From contig CAYGXJ010000120.1 in NCBI GenBank assembly GCA_964353865.1, positions 1 through 64,000 of the forward strand: a stretch of 64,000 nt of DNA, in the 5' to 3' direction. Of this stretch, positions 24,525-33,360 are shown piece by piece; the stretch's first letter is position 1, and every line of letters starts with the position of its first letter. The notes under the pieces were generated by a model. The model made no database searches, had not been told where the DNA came from, and worked only from the letters and a program-made list of their open reading frames with translations. The translations under genes and the position numbers were made by a program. The stretch is from RBG-16-64-43 sp964353865. GTDB taxonomy: Bacteria > Chloroflexota > Anaerolineae > Anaerolineales > RBG-16-64-43.

Positions 24525-27500
24525 TTAGCGCGATTTGAGCAAGCCCACCGTCACGTGTTCACCGTCGAACTCGTCATTGACCCAGGGCGCGCCTTCCGGC
24601 GCGGCACCCGCGGTGAGCTCGACCGCCAGGGTCTCGCCCATCACGTAGTCGCGGAACTGTTCAATGGCTTGGGCTAGCGTCGCCGAGGCCGAGTAGAACA
24701 ACCGGATGCGGTCCGAGATCTCCAGGTCCGATGTTTTGCGCAGGTCCTGCACGCGGCGGACGAATTCGCGCGCCATGCCCTCGCGCAGCAAGGAGGGCGT
24801 GACGTCGGTCCGCAGCGCGGCCAGCAGGCCCCTCTCCTCCGCAACGGCGAACCCTTCACGCGCGGTCAGGCGGACTTCCACTTCTTCGGGCGTGACCTGG
24901 AATTCCTCGCCTTCCACGGACACGGCGAGCGGCGAACCCGAGAGCAGAGCGCGGGCTGCCTGCTCGGGGTCAAGAGCCAGCAGCGCACTGCGCAGCTTCG
25001 GGAAGCGTGCTCCGAATTTGGGGCCCAGCGACTTGGGCAACGGGTTGAGCGTGTAGGAAACGACCTCTCCCGCCGCATCGAGCGGGCGCACCTTCTTCAC
25101 ATTGAGTTCGTCGCCCAAAAGATCCGCATGGCGCGCGAGTATCTCCATCTCCTGGGGCGAGGTCACGCTGAAAGCGATTTCCGGCAGCGGCTGGCGCACC
25201 TTGCGATTGGCCTTGTTGCGCGCCGCGTGACCGAGCGAGGCCCAGCGCAGCACCTGCCGCATCTCCCCGTTCAGACCCTCGTCGATCAGCGTGCGGTCGT
25301 ACTCGGGCCAGTCGGCCAGATGAACGGACTCGGGGGCCTCCTTATCGAGCGAAACCACCAGGTTGCGGTACAACGCATCCGCCAGGAAGGGCATGGCCGG
25401 TGCGATGAGACGCGCGACCGTCACCAGACATTCGTAGAGCGTGGCGTAAGCGGCCCGCTTGTCGCCGCTCTCGCCCGCCCGCCAGAAACGCCGCCGCGAT
25501 CGGCGCAGGTACCAGTTCGAAAGTCGGTCGACGAACGTCTCCACCGGACGGGTGGCCCCGAGCACATCGTAGTTCTCCATGGCCTCGCTCACCTGGCGGG
25601 TGAGCACGTGCAACTCGGAGAGGATCCAGCGGTCGAGATCGTTGTCGCTGCGGCCGGTGCGTCCTCCCGCCGGGTGGCCCAAGCTGGCCATACGCAGCAA
25701 CGCCTCATCCGGCTGCCATCCGTCCAGCGTTGCGTAAGTCACGAAGAACGAGTAAGTGTTCCATAGGGTCAGCGTGAAATTGCGGATGACCTCGCCCACC
25801 AGATCGGTGGAGAAGCGGCGTTCCTGCCCGGGGGGCGAGGCCGTGTAGAGGTACCAGCGGAAGGCATCCGCCCCGTGGGCGTTTAGAACATCCCACGGGT
25901 CGACCACATTCCCCCGGGATTTCGACATCTTCTGCCCGTCACCATCCAGGATCAGGCCGAGGCACAGTACGTTGCGGAAGGCGACGTTGTCGAAGAGAAG
26001 TGTCGCAATGGCGTGCAGTGAATAGAACCAGCCTCGCGTTTGGTCTACCGCTTCGCAGATATAGTCGGCCGGGAATTGTGCACGGAAGAGCTCCTCGTTT
26101 TCGAAGGGATAGTGCCACTGCGCCACCGGCATCGAGCCCGAATCGAACCACACATCGATCAGTTCGGGCACGCGCTTCATCTCCGCTTCGCCACATGTGG
26201 GGCACGGCCACTCGACGCGATCCACATACGGCCGGTGCAGGTCGAGGGCGGCCTGAGATTTCCCGCTGAGCGATTCGAGTTCGGCCAGCGAGCCCACGCA
26301 CATTTGGTGGTGGCAGCCCGGGCATTCCCACACCGGCAGCGGCGTCCCCCAGTAGCGCTCTCGGCCGAGAGCCCAATCCACATTGTTGGCCAGCCAGTTG
26401 CCGAAGCGCCCGCGTTTGATGTGCTCCGGGTACCAGTTGACGGTGTCATTGAGTGCCACCAGCCGCTCTTTGATCTGGGTGGTGCGGATGTACCAGGTGC
26501 TGCGCGCGTAGTAGAGCAGCGGCGTGTGGCATCGCCAGCAGAACGGGTAAGTGTGGCGGATGGTGCCGCTGCGCAGTAGCAGGCCGCGCGAGGCCAGGTC
26601 CTTCTCGATCAGCGGATCGGCTTGCTTCACGAACATCCCTTGCCAGGGTGTAACCTCCGGAACGAAGTTGCCGCGCGGGTCGACCGTCATCGAAATGGGC
26701 AAGTCGTTTTCGAGCGCGGCTTGCATGTCGTCGGCGCCAAAAGCCGGTGCCATGTGGACGATCCCCGTGCCTTCCGCAGTGCTGACGAAATCTCCAAGGA
26801 TCACGCGGTGGGCCGGCTTCTCCAGCGGCATGAAGGTGAACAGTGGCTGGTAGCGCCGATCGCGCAGTTCCTCGCCCAGGTAATCGCCAACCACTTTGAA
26901 CTCCTCGCCCTGCAGGACCTGGTCGACCAGATCCTTGGCCAGGATGAGGTACTCGTGTCCACCGCCGGCCGTGGTGCGTTCCACACGCGCGTACATCACC
27001 TTGGGATGGACGGCCAGCGCCACGTTCGCCGGCAGTGTCCAGGGCGTGGTGGTCCACACCAGGAAGGAGGTTTGCGGGTCGTCGCGCAACGGGAAGCGCA
27101 CAAAGACGGACGGATCGGGCGTGTCCTGCTCGTACCCCTGGGCTACCTCGTGGTCGGAAAGCGGCGTGCCACACCGCGGGCAATAGGGGACGACCTTGAA
27201 GCCCTGATACAGCAGCCCGCGCTCCCAGAGTTGTTTGAGGATCCACCACACCGATTCGATATAGTCGTTGGTGTAGGTGACGTAGGCGTCGCTGAGATCA
27301 ACCCAGAAGGCGATCCTTTCGGTGAGTTTCTCCCAATCCTGGATGTAGCGAAAGACCGAGGTGCGACAGCGCTCGTTGAATTTGTCGATGCCGTAGGCCT
27401 CGATCTGGTCTTTGCCCGTGAAGCCGAGCTCCTTTTCCACCTCGATCTCAACCGGCAGGCCATGGGTGTCCCATCCGCCGCGCCGCCGCACATGGAATCC

Positions 27501-27725
27501 GCGCATGGTACGGTAGCGCGGGAAGAGATCTTTGAACGCGCGCGCCAAGACGTGGTGGGTCCCCGGGCGGCCGTTGGCGGTGGGCGGGCCCTCGAAGAAT
27601 ACCCACTCCGGGTTGCCACGGCGGTTGTCGAGCGAGCGATGGAAGATGTCACGCTCCTTCCAGAAGCGCAGCACCTCCTGCTCCAGCCGCTTGGCGTCGA
27701 AATGCGATGTGACGGCTTCGAACAT
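24525..27725 (-). CDS. ileS: Isoleucyl-tRNA synthetase, type 2, with GXHH active-site motif
   Basis: A 1066-residue class I synthetase charging tRNA-Ile. The Rossmann-fold signature reads PPTANGRPGTHH (GTHH at 55-58), in place of the canonical HXGH. KMSKS is at about residues 598-602. An editing domain and a long C-terminal region follow. Overall features, such as RRRGGWDTHGLPVEIEVEK and the PYCPRCGTPLSDHE block, match the eukaryote-like type 2 enzymes, which are less sensitive to mupirocin. GGGAGG precedes the ATG. It is co-transcribed with alaX behind an Ile-type T-box. Confidence 0.96.
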   Translation of the reverse strand: MFEAVTSHFDAKRLEQEVLRFWKERDIFHRSLDNRRGNPEWVFFEGPPTANGRPGTHHVLARAFKDLFPRYRTMRGFHVRRRGGWDTHGLPVEIEVEKELGFTGKDQIEAYGIDKFNERCRTSVFRYIQDWEKLTERIAFWVDLSDAYVTYTNDYIESVWWILKQLWERGLLYQGFKVVPYCPRCGTPLSDHEVAQGYEQDTPDPSVFVRFPLRDDPQTSFLVWTTTPWTLPANVALAVHPKVMYARVERTTAGGGHEYLILAKDLVDQVLQGEEFKVVGDYLGEELRDRRYQPLFTFMPLEKPAHRVILGDFVSTAEGTGIVHMAPAFGADDMQAALENDLPISMTVDPRGNFVPEVTPWQGMFVKQADPLIEKDLASRGLLLRSGTIRHTYPFCWRCHTPLLYYARSTWYIRTTQIKERLVALNDTVNWYPEHIKRGRFGNWLANNVDWALGRERYWGTPLPVWECPGCHHQMCVGSLAELESLSGKSQAALDLHRPYVDRVEWPCPTCGEAEMKRVPELIDVWFDSGSMPVAQWHYPFENEELFRAQFPADYICEAVDQTRGWFYSLHAIATLLFDNVAFRNVLCLGLILDGDGQKMSKSRGNVVDPWDVLNAHGADAFRWYLYTASPPGQERRFSTDLVGEVIRNFTLTLWNTYSFFVTYATLDGWQPDEALLRMASLGHPAGGRTGRSDNDLDRWILSELHVLTRQVSEAMENYDVLGATRPVETFVDRLSNWYLRRSRRRFWRAGESGDKRAAYATLYECLVTVARLIAPAMPFLADALYRNLVVSLDKEAPESVHLADWPEYDRTLIDEGLNGEMRQVLRWASLGHAARNKANRKVRQPLPEIAFSVTSPQEMEILARHADLLGDELNVKKVRPLDAAGEVVSYTLNPLPKSLGPKFGARFPKLRSALLALDPEQAARALLSGSPLAVSVEGEEFQVTPEEVEVRLTAREGFAVAEERGLLAALRTDVTPSLLREGMAREFVRRVQDLRKTSDLEISDRIRLFYSASATLAQAIEQFRDYVMGETLAVELTAGAAPEGAPWVNDEFDGEHVTVGLLKSR

Positions 27726-27775
27726 GCGTGCCTCCCACTCTCATCGCGGCACTCGCGCGCGGCGGGCCGCGCCGA

Positions 27776-28483
27776 TCACGCGAGGGCGATTTCCAGACGT
27801 TTGTTGATGCGCCCCTTGCTCTTGTAGTCCGCGATGCGGATCGTCCCCACCTCGCGCGTGTTGGCCAGGTGCGTGCCGCCGTCGGCCTGCAGATCCAGCC
27901 CCACGATTTCCACCACGCGGATTTCGTGCAGGCCTTCCGGCAGCAGGTTGATTCTGGTGCGGATCAGGTCCGGAATCGCCAGCGCCTCATCCCGCGGAAG
28001 CAGACGCACCCTCACCTCGCGCGCCATTTCCACTTCCCGATTCGCCCGACCTTCGATTTCGCGGACCAGGTCCTGATGCATGTTCTCAAACTCGAAATCC
28101 ATTCGGGCGCGCAGCACGTCCATGTTGCCGCCCGTGACGTGCGCCCCGTAATCGCGCCAGATGACGCCGCACAAAACGTGCAGCGCCGTGTGGACGCGCA
28201 TCAGTGCGTAACGCCGATCCCAATCCAGCCGGCCGCGGATGCGCTCGCCAGCGGCAGGAGGAATACCTCCGCACGAGTGCATCACAACCGCGTTCTCTTT
28301 GCGCACGCCGCCAACGGACCAGGTGCGGCTCCCCGCTTCCAGGATACCCTGGTCGCATGGCTGCCCGCCGCCGCCAGGATAGAAAGCGGTGCGGTCGAGC
28401 ACCACTCCCGCCGGGCCGGCCTCCAGCACCTGGGCTTCAAAATCGCGCATGTACGAATCGGTGTGGTAGATGAGCTCGGTCAT
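27776..28483 (-). CDS. alaX: AlaX-type trans-editing alanyl-tRNA hydrolase
   Basis: A 235-residue free-standing editing domain that hydrolyses mischarged tRNA-Ala. It has RTAFYPGGGGQP and the zinc motif HTALH (98-102). The second zinc motif, normally CxxxH, reads DGGTH (201-205), so one Cys ligand is Asp; this may still bind zinc. GGAAGG precedes the ATG. It is the first gene of the T-box operon, upstream of ileS, so an alanine-type editor is induced by isoleucine starvation. Confidence 0.88.
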   Translation of the reverse strand: MTELIYHTDSYMRDFEAQVLEAGPAGVVLDRTAFYPGGGGQPCDQGILEAGSRTWSVGGVRKENAVVMHSCGGIPPAAGERIRGRLDWDRRYALMRVHTALHVLCGVIWRDYGAHVTGGNMDVLRARMDFEFENMHQDLVREIEGRANREVEMAREVRVRLLPRDEALAIPDLIRTRINLLPEGLHEIRVVEIVGLDLQADGGTHLANTREVGTIRIADYKSKGRINKRLEIALA

Positions 28484-28512
28484 TCGCCCTTCCGATGCGC
28501 CGCCGCATTAAA

Positions 28513-28541
28513 CAGAAATCCCCGCCCACCACAGGGACGGG
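28513..28541 (-). terminator. T-box terminator
   Basis: In the transcript CCCGTCCC (28541-28534) pairs with GGGCGGGG (28527-28520), followed by ATTTCTGTTT. It lies just after the T-box antiterminator motif and 30 bases before alaX. Confidence 0.8.
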
Positions 28542-28545
28542 AGAT

Positions 28546-28778
28546 CCGCGGTACCACCCTGATTCCTCCCTCGCGGGAGGCGCTCAACCGGGCACGTGTG
28601 CATGCCCGCGCTCGAATAACGGTGAGCGGTCCGGCTGAGTCTACAAGCGCAGGGCGCCTTCGGTCAGCAGCTCCGGAAGGATTTTCGGCACCCGATCCGC
28701 GCCCGGCTCTCACCACTCCCGGGCTCGCTGCGCAGATTGTAGGGCGCCTACTCGTTTCCATCAACGCCGATTTCGGTT
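28546..28778 (-). promoter_or_regulatory. T-box leader, isoleucine specifier
   Basis: The T-box core AGGGTGGTACCGCGG (28560-28546) is exact; its TGG pairs with the tRNA acceptor end. Upstream is a Stem I with GATGGAAACGAGTA on the 5' side, the apical AGCGAG and GGTGAGAGCC elements, and a specifier loop reading GAAA-ATC, with the codon ATC at 28682-28680. Uncharged tRNA-Ile should stabilise the antiterminator and switch on alaX-ileS. The codon assignment is by alignment to the GAA-N-codon pattern. Confidence 0.9.
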
Positions 28779-28784
28779 TCGCCC

Positions 28785-28814
28785 ATTATGCCACACTCGC
28801 GCGATGCCGGTCAA
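28785..28814 (-). promoter_or_regulatory. Promoter of the T-box alaX-ileS operon
   Basis: TTGACC (28814-28809), an 18-base spacer and CATAAT (28790-28785). The transcript would start just before Stem I of the T-box. Confidence 0.7.
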
Positions 28815-28946
28815 GGCGCGCTGGATTCCACGCTTCAGCCGGTCCGCGGCCGCCTAGCATGGCGTGTGTCGCTTGGATGATCACGAGCCAGGCAGATGCA
28901 CACAGGGCGGAGCGGCCTGCGGGGCCGCTGCGCTTGGGGAAAACCA

Positions 28947-28979
28947 AGTCCCCTCTCCTTGGTGTATGGAGTGGGGACT
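28947..28979. repeat. Intergenic hairpin repeat
   Basis: Arms agtcccctctcc (28947-28958) and ggagtggggact (28968-28979), one mismatch, loop ttggtgtat. It resembles the CCCCTC...GAGGGG hairpin at 43.39 kb and lies in a stretch (28815-29080) with no gene. A second small GC hairpin, gcggcc/ggccgc, is at about 28912-28928. Confidence 0.5.
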
Positions 28980-29080
28980 CCTGTCGCCAATCGTTGGATT
29001 CTTAGGCCCGATTGCGAGCCTGTTGCGCACGCGCCGAGGATCGGCCCTCGGGCGGAGGCGCGCCTGCCACGTCGGGGGGG

Positions 29081-29770
29081 TCAGGGGCTAGCTTGCCGCT
29101 GGCGCACCTGACGCGCAATGAGTGCGACTGCGATCAGCGCTAGGCCGATGACGACCAAACCCGGCAGGCCTGCATCTTCGGCAAACCCGGTCTTGGGCAA
29201 TGCCGCCGGCGTGATGCTGGCCGCGGCCTGCGGCGCGATCGCGGTGACCGTTGCGGGTGTCAGCGAGGCCAGCGCGGCGCGCGTTGCGGCGGCCTTGTTC
29301 GCGGCAATATCCGCGGTGGGGGCCGCGACGGTTCCGGCCGGCGTCATCTCGGTCGCCGTCGTCGCCCACGCGGTCGTCACGGGGGCCGCGGTGGTTCCAG
29401 CGGCGCTTGTCACGGCAACTGTGGTTACCAGTGTCGGCGTGCCCGGGGCCGCGGTCACAGCGATCACTTTGGTGGCCGTCGGCTTGAGCGGGGTGACCGT
29501 CGCGGTGGCGGTCGAGGGCGGCAGCGTGGGCTGGACTTGAGCGCCGGCCGTCTGTGTGACACTCATGGCCACAGCCGTGTTCTGAGCACTGATCGTTGCG
29601 ACCTGGTCGGTTCGTCCGGCGCGCAAACGCGGCGCCAGCACGAAAGCGTAGACCAACAGCGCCACAACCGCGATGATCAGCACCCCTCCCATGATGGCGG
29701 CGACGATAATGAACAGTCGGTTGCCGCCCTCTGCGGGCGGCGGTGCGCTCACGTCAAAGTTATCGGTCAT
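29081..29770 (-). CDS. LPXTG-anchored Thr/Ala-rich surface protein
   Basis: A 229-residue protein with an N-terminal membrane segment (about 19-46), then 140 residues of Ala/Thr/Pro-rich low complexity typical of O-glycosylated stalks. It ends with LPKTG (191-195), a hydrophobic segment (about 203-219) and an Arg-rich tail: a sortase signal. The N-terminal segment has no clear cleavage site, so the protein could span the membrane at both ends. GAGGAAGGAG precedes the ATG. It follows the unknown operon and may be co-transcribed. Confidence 0.75.
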   Translation of the reverse strand: MTDNFDVSAPPPAEGGNRLFIIVAAIMGGVLIIAVVALLVYAFVLAPRLRAGRTDQVATISAQNTAVAMSVTQTAGAQVQPTLPPSTATATVTPLKPTATKVIAVTAAPGTPTLVTTVAVTSAAGTTAAPVTTAWATTATEMTPAGTVAAPTADIAANKAAATRAALASLTPATVTAIAPQAAASITPAALPKTGFAEDAGLPGLVVIGLALIAVALIARQVRQRQASP

Positions 29771-29843
29771 CGCTCGGTTCTCCTTCCTCTATCATCGCCT
29801 GCAACCACGCCCTGGGGTGTGCGGCTGCGCGGCCAGGAGTGCT

Positions 29844-30902
29844 TCATTCGAGAATATCCACGTTGGCCAGCGGGACGAGCACCATGCCTTCCTCGGTCAG
29901 TTCGACCTCGAGGCAGGCAGCCAACAGCCCGCTGGGCAAGGCGACCATACCGTGCGGCATCGAGGCAATCGTGCCTACCTTGCCCGCGTACGGCGCGCGG
30001 ATGATGCGCACCCTGCGACCGACCACCGGCGCCACGCCCTCCGCCGGCACATCCGCCGTCCCGACGGCCGGGAGCGGGATGACCAACTCCGGCCGGCTGC
30101 CCAACCAAGCGTTTAGCGGTTGGGCGTTCAGGCTCGCGTCGCGGCCGACGTTGGTGGCCAGGAGTTCAAAGGCGGCGCTGTTCATCGGCCGCATGCCAAA
30201 TCCGTCGGTGAGTGCCAGGGCGAAATGCGCCTCGCGCGCCGCCGGAACGAGAGCCGCCGGCATGCTGCCCACCATCAACCCGCGCACCGGCAAATTGGCC
30301 AGGGCCTGCAGCACGTCCGGCCGCGTCACCCGGCCCGCCACGACAATTGTGCTGCGCAGGCCAATGTCAATCGCCTCCGGCGTCAATTCGGTATCCGCCG
30401 AGGGAGTGGCCATGCGCAGGACTCCGACCTCTTCGCGGCCGTTGCCCCATACCGCTTCGACCAGCGCACCGATGGTCTCGATCGTCACCGAGCGCTCGGC
30501 CTCCATTCCCACCACAACACCCGGAAGCCCAGCGCGCAATTCAAACGGCTCGCCGACCGCCTCGAACACCAGCCGCCCTTCTCCCTGCACGATCACCCGG
30601 CCGCCCATCGGCGCGCGCACCACCCTGCGCATCCAGCCCACCGGGCCGGCCAGGATATCGCCATGGCTGACCGCGTCCCCCGCCTTGTAGCGGAAATACT
30701 GGTCCGCCTTCTTGGGCGGCACCCCCAGGTGGTGGGCGACGTCGATCAGAAAATGCTTGGGATACAGGGTGGTTCGACCGATCAAGTCGCCGGCCTGCAC
30801 CTTCTGATTCAAGCGTGCAGTGATCGTGCCAGGCAGCGGCAAAGCACGCCGCCGGCGCACTATCACCAGGGGGGCAACGTGAGTCTGGGTTGGCAGGTCC
30901 AT
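29844..30902 (-). CDS. Conserved soluble protein of unknown function, KOW-like end
   Basis: A 352-residue beta-rich protein without membrane segments. The N-terminal half has APLVIVRRRRALPLPG and YFRYKAGDAVSHGDIL, which reads like a barrel-sandwich or biotinyl-like fold (GRVIVQGEGRLV). A C-terminal stretch with GRRVRIIRAPYAGKVGTI resembles a KOW/SH3-type beta unit. ATG 30902 lies 8 bases after the MutL-like gene stops. Last gene of the seven-gene operon. Function unknown. Confidence 0.75.
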   Translation of the reverse strand: MDLPTQTHVAPLVIVRRRRALPLPGTITARLNQKVQAGDLIGRTTLYPKHFLIDVAHHLGVPPKKADQYFRYKAGDAVSHGDILAGPVGWMRRVVRAPMGGRVIVQGEGRLVFEAVGEPFELRAGLPGVVVGMEAERSVTIETIGALVEAVWGNGREEVGVLRMATPSADTELTPEAIDIGLRSTIVVAGRVTRPDVLQALANLPVRGLMVGSMPAALVPAAREAHFALALTDGFGMRPMNSAAFELLATNVGRDASLNAQPLNAWLGSRPELVIPLPAVGTADVPAEGVAPVVGRRVRIIRAPYAGKVGTIASMPHGMVALPSGLLAACLEVELTEEGMVLVPLANVDILE

Positions 30903-30910
30903 CGTCTCTC

Positions 30911-32683
30911 TCAGGCCCCGATCTGCATCAACCACTCTTCCTGGGCGCGGCGCTGCTTCTCGCGCTCTACTGGCAGCACCAGCGGACGGCCGCGCGCATC
31001 CAGGATCACGCCCACCAGCCCGCCGCTGACGGTGATCGTCCCTCCATGGCCGGCGCCGCCCAAGCCCAGGTCGAAGCGGCGGCTGGGCTGAACGGCCAGG
31101 CGGGCCTTCTCGCCCATCGGCAAGGGCAGCACTTCGATCGAACCGGCCAGGACCTGGCCGCGCACCTGGCGGCCGGATTCATAAGCCAGCGTATAGCGCA
31201 TGGCCGTCTCGCCCTGCCGCCCTCGGCCCGCCGGCGCGACGACGGTTCCCAGGCTCGGGAAGCTGGACGAGCTAAGCACCTGCACGACGGCCAACGGGTT
31301 CACCCGCGCCGCTGCGCCGAGCAGCGGGAGCAAGCCGTGCGCGTCGAGGACCAGCGTGGTGATGCCAGCCGGTTCGAGCCCGTCCAGAAGTATCAGCGCT
31401 GCCTGGCCCGCACGAGGCGCACGAGCCAACACCGAGCCCGCGCCCAGGATCGGTTCGAGCAACGGTAGAAGCGCCGGCCACGGGCGGGCGCGCCGCAAAT
31501 GCCAGGAGGGCGCCGCCGCTTGCACGGCCACCCGCAGCAGTTGGCGCGCCACGGCCTGCTCAATCCACAGATCCTCGACCGTAGCGGGGACCGAGCGCGG
31601 GTAGAGCGATTTGTTGTAGAGGTAATCGCGCACGTGGCCGTCGGAGAGATCCACCGGCAGCCAGCGCACGATCTCCTCCAGCGCGCAATGCTCGAGCAGG
31701 CCCACCGTCTCGCGCCCGAGGTTGAGGTCCGGGCGCACCGAGAGATCCACCGTCGGCCCGAAGCTCGCGGCCAAGATGGTCGAGCCGGCGCCAATTGAAG
31801 CCGCCAAGACGCCTTTGCTGCCCTCGTAGGCCTGACCCAAGAAGCGCACGATGGTGCCGATGCCCAGGGCGCCGGGCGTGAGCGCGCCGGCCGTCCATGA
31901 GAGCGGCTCGTCGAGGCCACTGATTTTGGTGCGCAGCAACTCGACCACCCGGTGATTGAGTTCGGTGCGCGAGCCATCTATCGATTCGATTTCCAGGCTG
32001 GGTCGGACATTCGGGCCAACGTAGACCGCGCCCACATCCTTCAGCAATACACGCACTCGATCGGCCACCTCGCCGTTACCCACAAAAAGAATCTGCGGGC
32101 GGGTATCGACCGAAAACAGGTGCACGCTCAGCCCCACCACTTCGAGTGTTTGCAGCAGCGCCTGCGAGGCGCCGCCTTCCGTGCCGCCGGCGATCACGAT
32201 CAGGTCGGGGCGGGCCCGGATGAGCACATCCAGAAGCGATTCTTCACTCTGGCCGTCGCCCAGGCTCACCTCAGCCGCGACCCGCACCGGCGCCGAGCGG
32301 GCCAAGTTGCGCACGCTGCGCAGCGAGTATTCGGGCAGCAGGCCGACCAGGGCAGTGCGCACGTCGGCGGTGAGCGAGAACGAGAGCACCGCCACATCCA
32401 CACCGTTGCCGTCCGGGCGCGAGGGCAGAATGAGCGATCCCTTGTCGTCGAGCAGGCTGCGCGCAACGATGGTGCCGAGAGTCTCCACCGCGTGGTGGAT
32501 CCCCTCGCTCACATCGAGAAACGGAAACTCGGCTGTGGTCGGCGCAGTCGTGACACCCAGCAAGCGGTACTGGCTCTCGACTACATCGAACAGAGCCACC
32601 CGCGTCGAAACGGTGCCGACATCGACCGCCAGCAGCGACTCGGGTTCTTGCTTGATGGGCGCGGTGGCAGTGCGTTCGCTCAT
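30911..32683 (-). CDS. MutL-family ASKHA ATPase-like protein
   Basis: A 590-residue protein of the glutamate-mutase MutL type (PF13941-like; not the mismatch-repair MutL). Phosphate-1 loop AVDVGTVSTRVALFD (about 19-33), a second nucleotide loop ASIGAGSTILA (about 296-306), and a long alpha-helical C-terminal half. Genuine MutL proteins act as reactivases for B12 mutases, but no mutase gene is present; its neighbours are membrane proteins, as for FtsA/PilM-type ASKHA proteins. The start overlaps the previous stop (ATGA). Confidence 0.75.
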   Translation of the reverse strand: MSERTATAPIKQEPESLLAVDVGTVSTRVALFDVVESQYRLLGVTTAPTTAEFPFLDVSEGIHHAVETLGTIVARSLLDDKGSLILPSRPDGNGVDVAVLSFSLTADVRTALVGLLPEYSLRSVRNLARSAPVRVAAEVSLGDGQSEESLLDVLIRARPDLIVIAGGTEGGASQALLQTLEVVGLSVHLFSVDTRPQILFVGNGEVADRVRVLLKDVGAVYVGPNVRPSLEIESIDGSRTELNHRVVELLRTKISGLDEPLSWTAGALTPGALGIGTIVRFLGQAYEGSKGVLAASIGAGSTILAASFGPTVDLSVRPDLNLGRETVGLLEHCALEEIVRWLPVDLSDGHVRDYLYNKSLYPRSVPATVEDLWIEQAVARQLLRVAVQAAAPSWHLRRARPWPALLPLLEPILGAGSVLARAPRAGQAALILLDGLEPAGITTLVLDAHGLLPLLGAAARVNPLAVVQVLSSSSFPSLGTVVAPAGRGRQGETAMRYTLAYESGRQVRGQVLAGSIEVLPLPMGEKARLAVQPSRRFDLGLGGAGHGGTITVSGGLVGVILDARGRPLVLPVEREKQRRAQEEWLMQIGA

Positions 32684-33360
32684 GGGAGGAGGCGCCCAAG
32701 GATCTGCTGCACAAACACCACGCGGTCGATGAGCGCTGTGAGGCTGGCAGTCAGGGCCCCGGCGTAAAGCGCGCCGAAGGCCACCGCCAGGAATATCTCA
32801 CCCACCCGCGCGAACGGCACCACCCACAGTGGGCGGGCCGGCGCCTCCCCGGCGCGCGGCCGCGCGCCGAAATGGAAGTAGGCCAGGGTCGTCACGGTGC
32901 CCACCAGAATGATCAGGTTGCTTAGCGTGCCCTCCAGATCGAGGAACACCCCGCCGGACGACTGGCGCACCGGTGAAAGCGAAACGGCCGTGGCTGCAAC
33001 TTGCGGGATGAGCGTCCCGGTGAGTGCACCGCCGATGGCCACCGCGGCCGCAAGCCCCACCAGGAACGCCATCGGCACGGAGCTGAGGACAGACAGGCGC
33101 GGGGTTGAACGCCCGATCATGAGCAGGACCATGATGAGCGGGATCCACAAGGCCGGATCGAGCCATGCCATCAGGTTGAGCATGCGACCGAAAAGCTGCG
33201 GCCACAAAACGCTCTGCCAGGCGACCGCGGCCAGATAGCCGGCCGTGACGCCGATGAGCAAGTGCGCGGCGATGCGGAACAGGACGTTGTCGCCCAGGAC
33301 ATAGGAAAGAATGGCCACGCTGAGGAAGAAGCCGAGAGCGGCCGCCGCAACATCACTCAT
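32680..33360 (-). CDS. Polytopic membrane protein of unknown function
   Basis: A 226-residue protein with about six hydrophobic segments and short loops, including a polar 25-residue loop with SPVRQSSGGVFLDLEG. It overlaps the zinc-ribbon gene by 8 bases and the MutL-like gene by 4, so the three are translated together. No catalytic motif is visible. Confidence 0.75.
   Translation of the reverse strand: MSDVAAAALGFFLSVAILSYVLGDNVLFRIAAHLLIGVTAGYLAAVAWQSVLWPQLFGRMLNLMAWLDPALWIPLIMVLLMIGRSTPRLSVLSSVPMAFLVGLAAAVAIGGALTGTLIPQVAATAVSLSPVRQSSGGVFLDLEGTLSNLIILVGTVTTLAYFHFGARPRAGEAPARPLWVVPFARVGEIFLAVAFGALYAGALTASLTALIDRVVFVQQILGRLLP

Noticed and set aside
31366..31384. GGTTCGAGCC segment resembling a tRNA T-arm
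   Set aside because: It lies inside the MutL-like coding sequence and no acceptor or anticodon arm can be formed around it.
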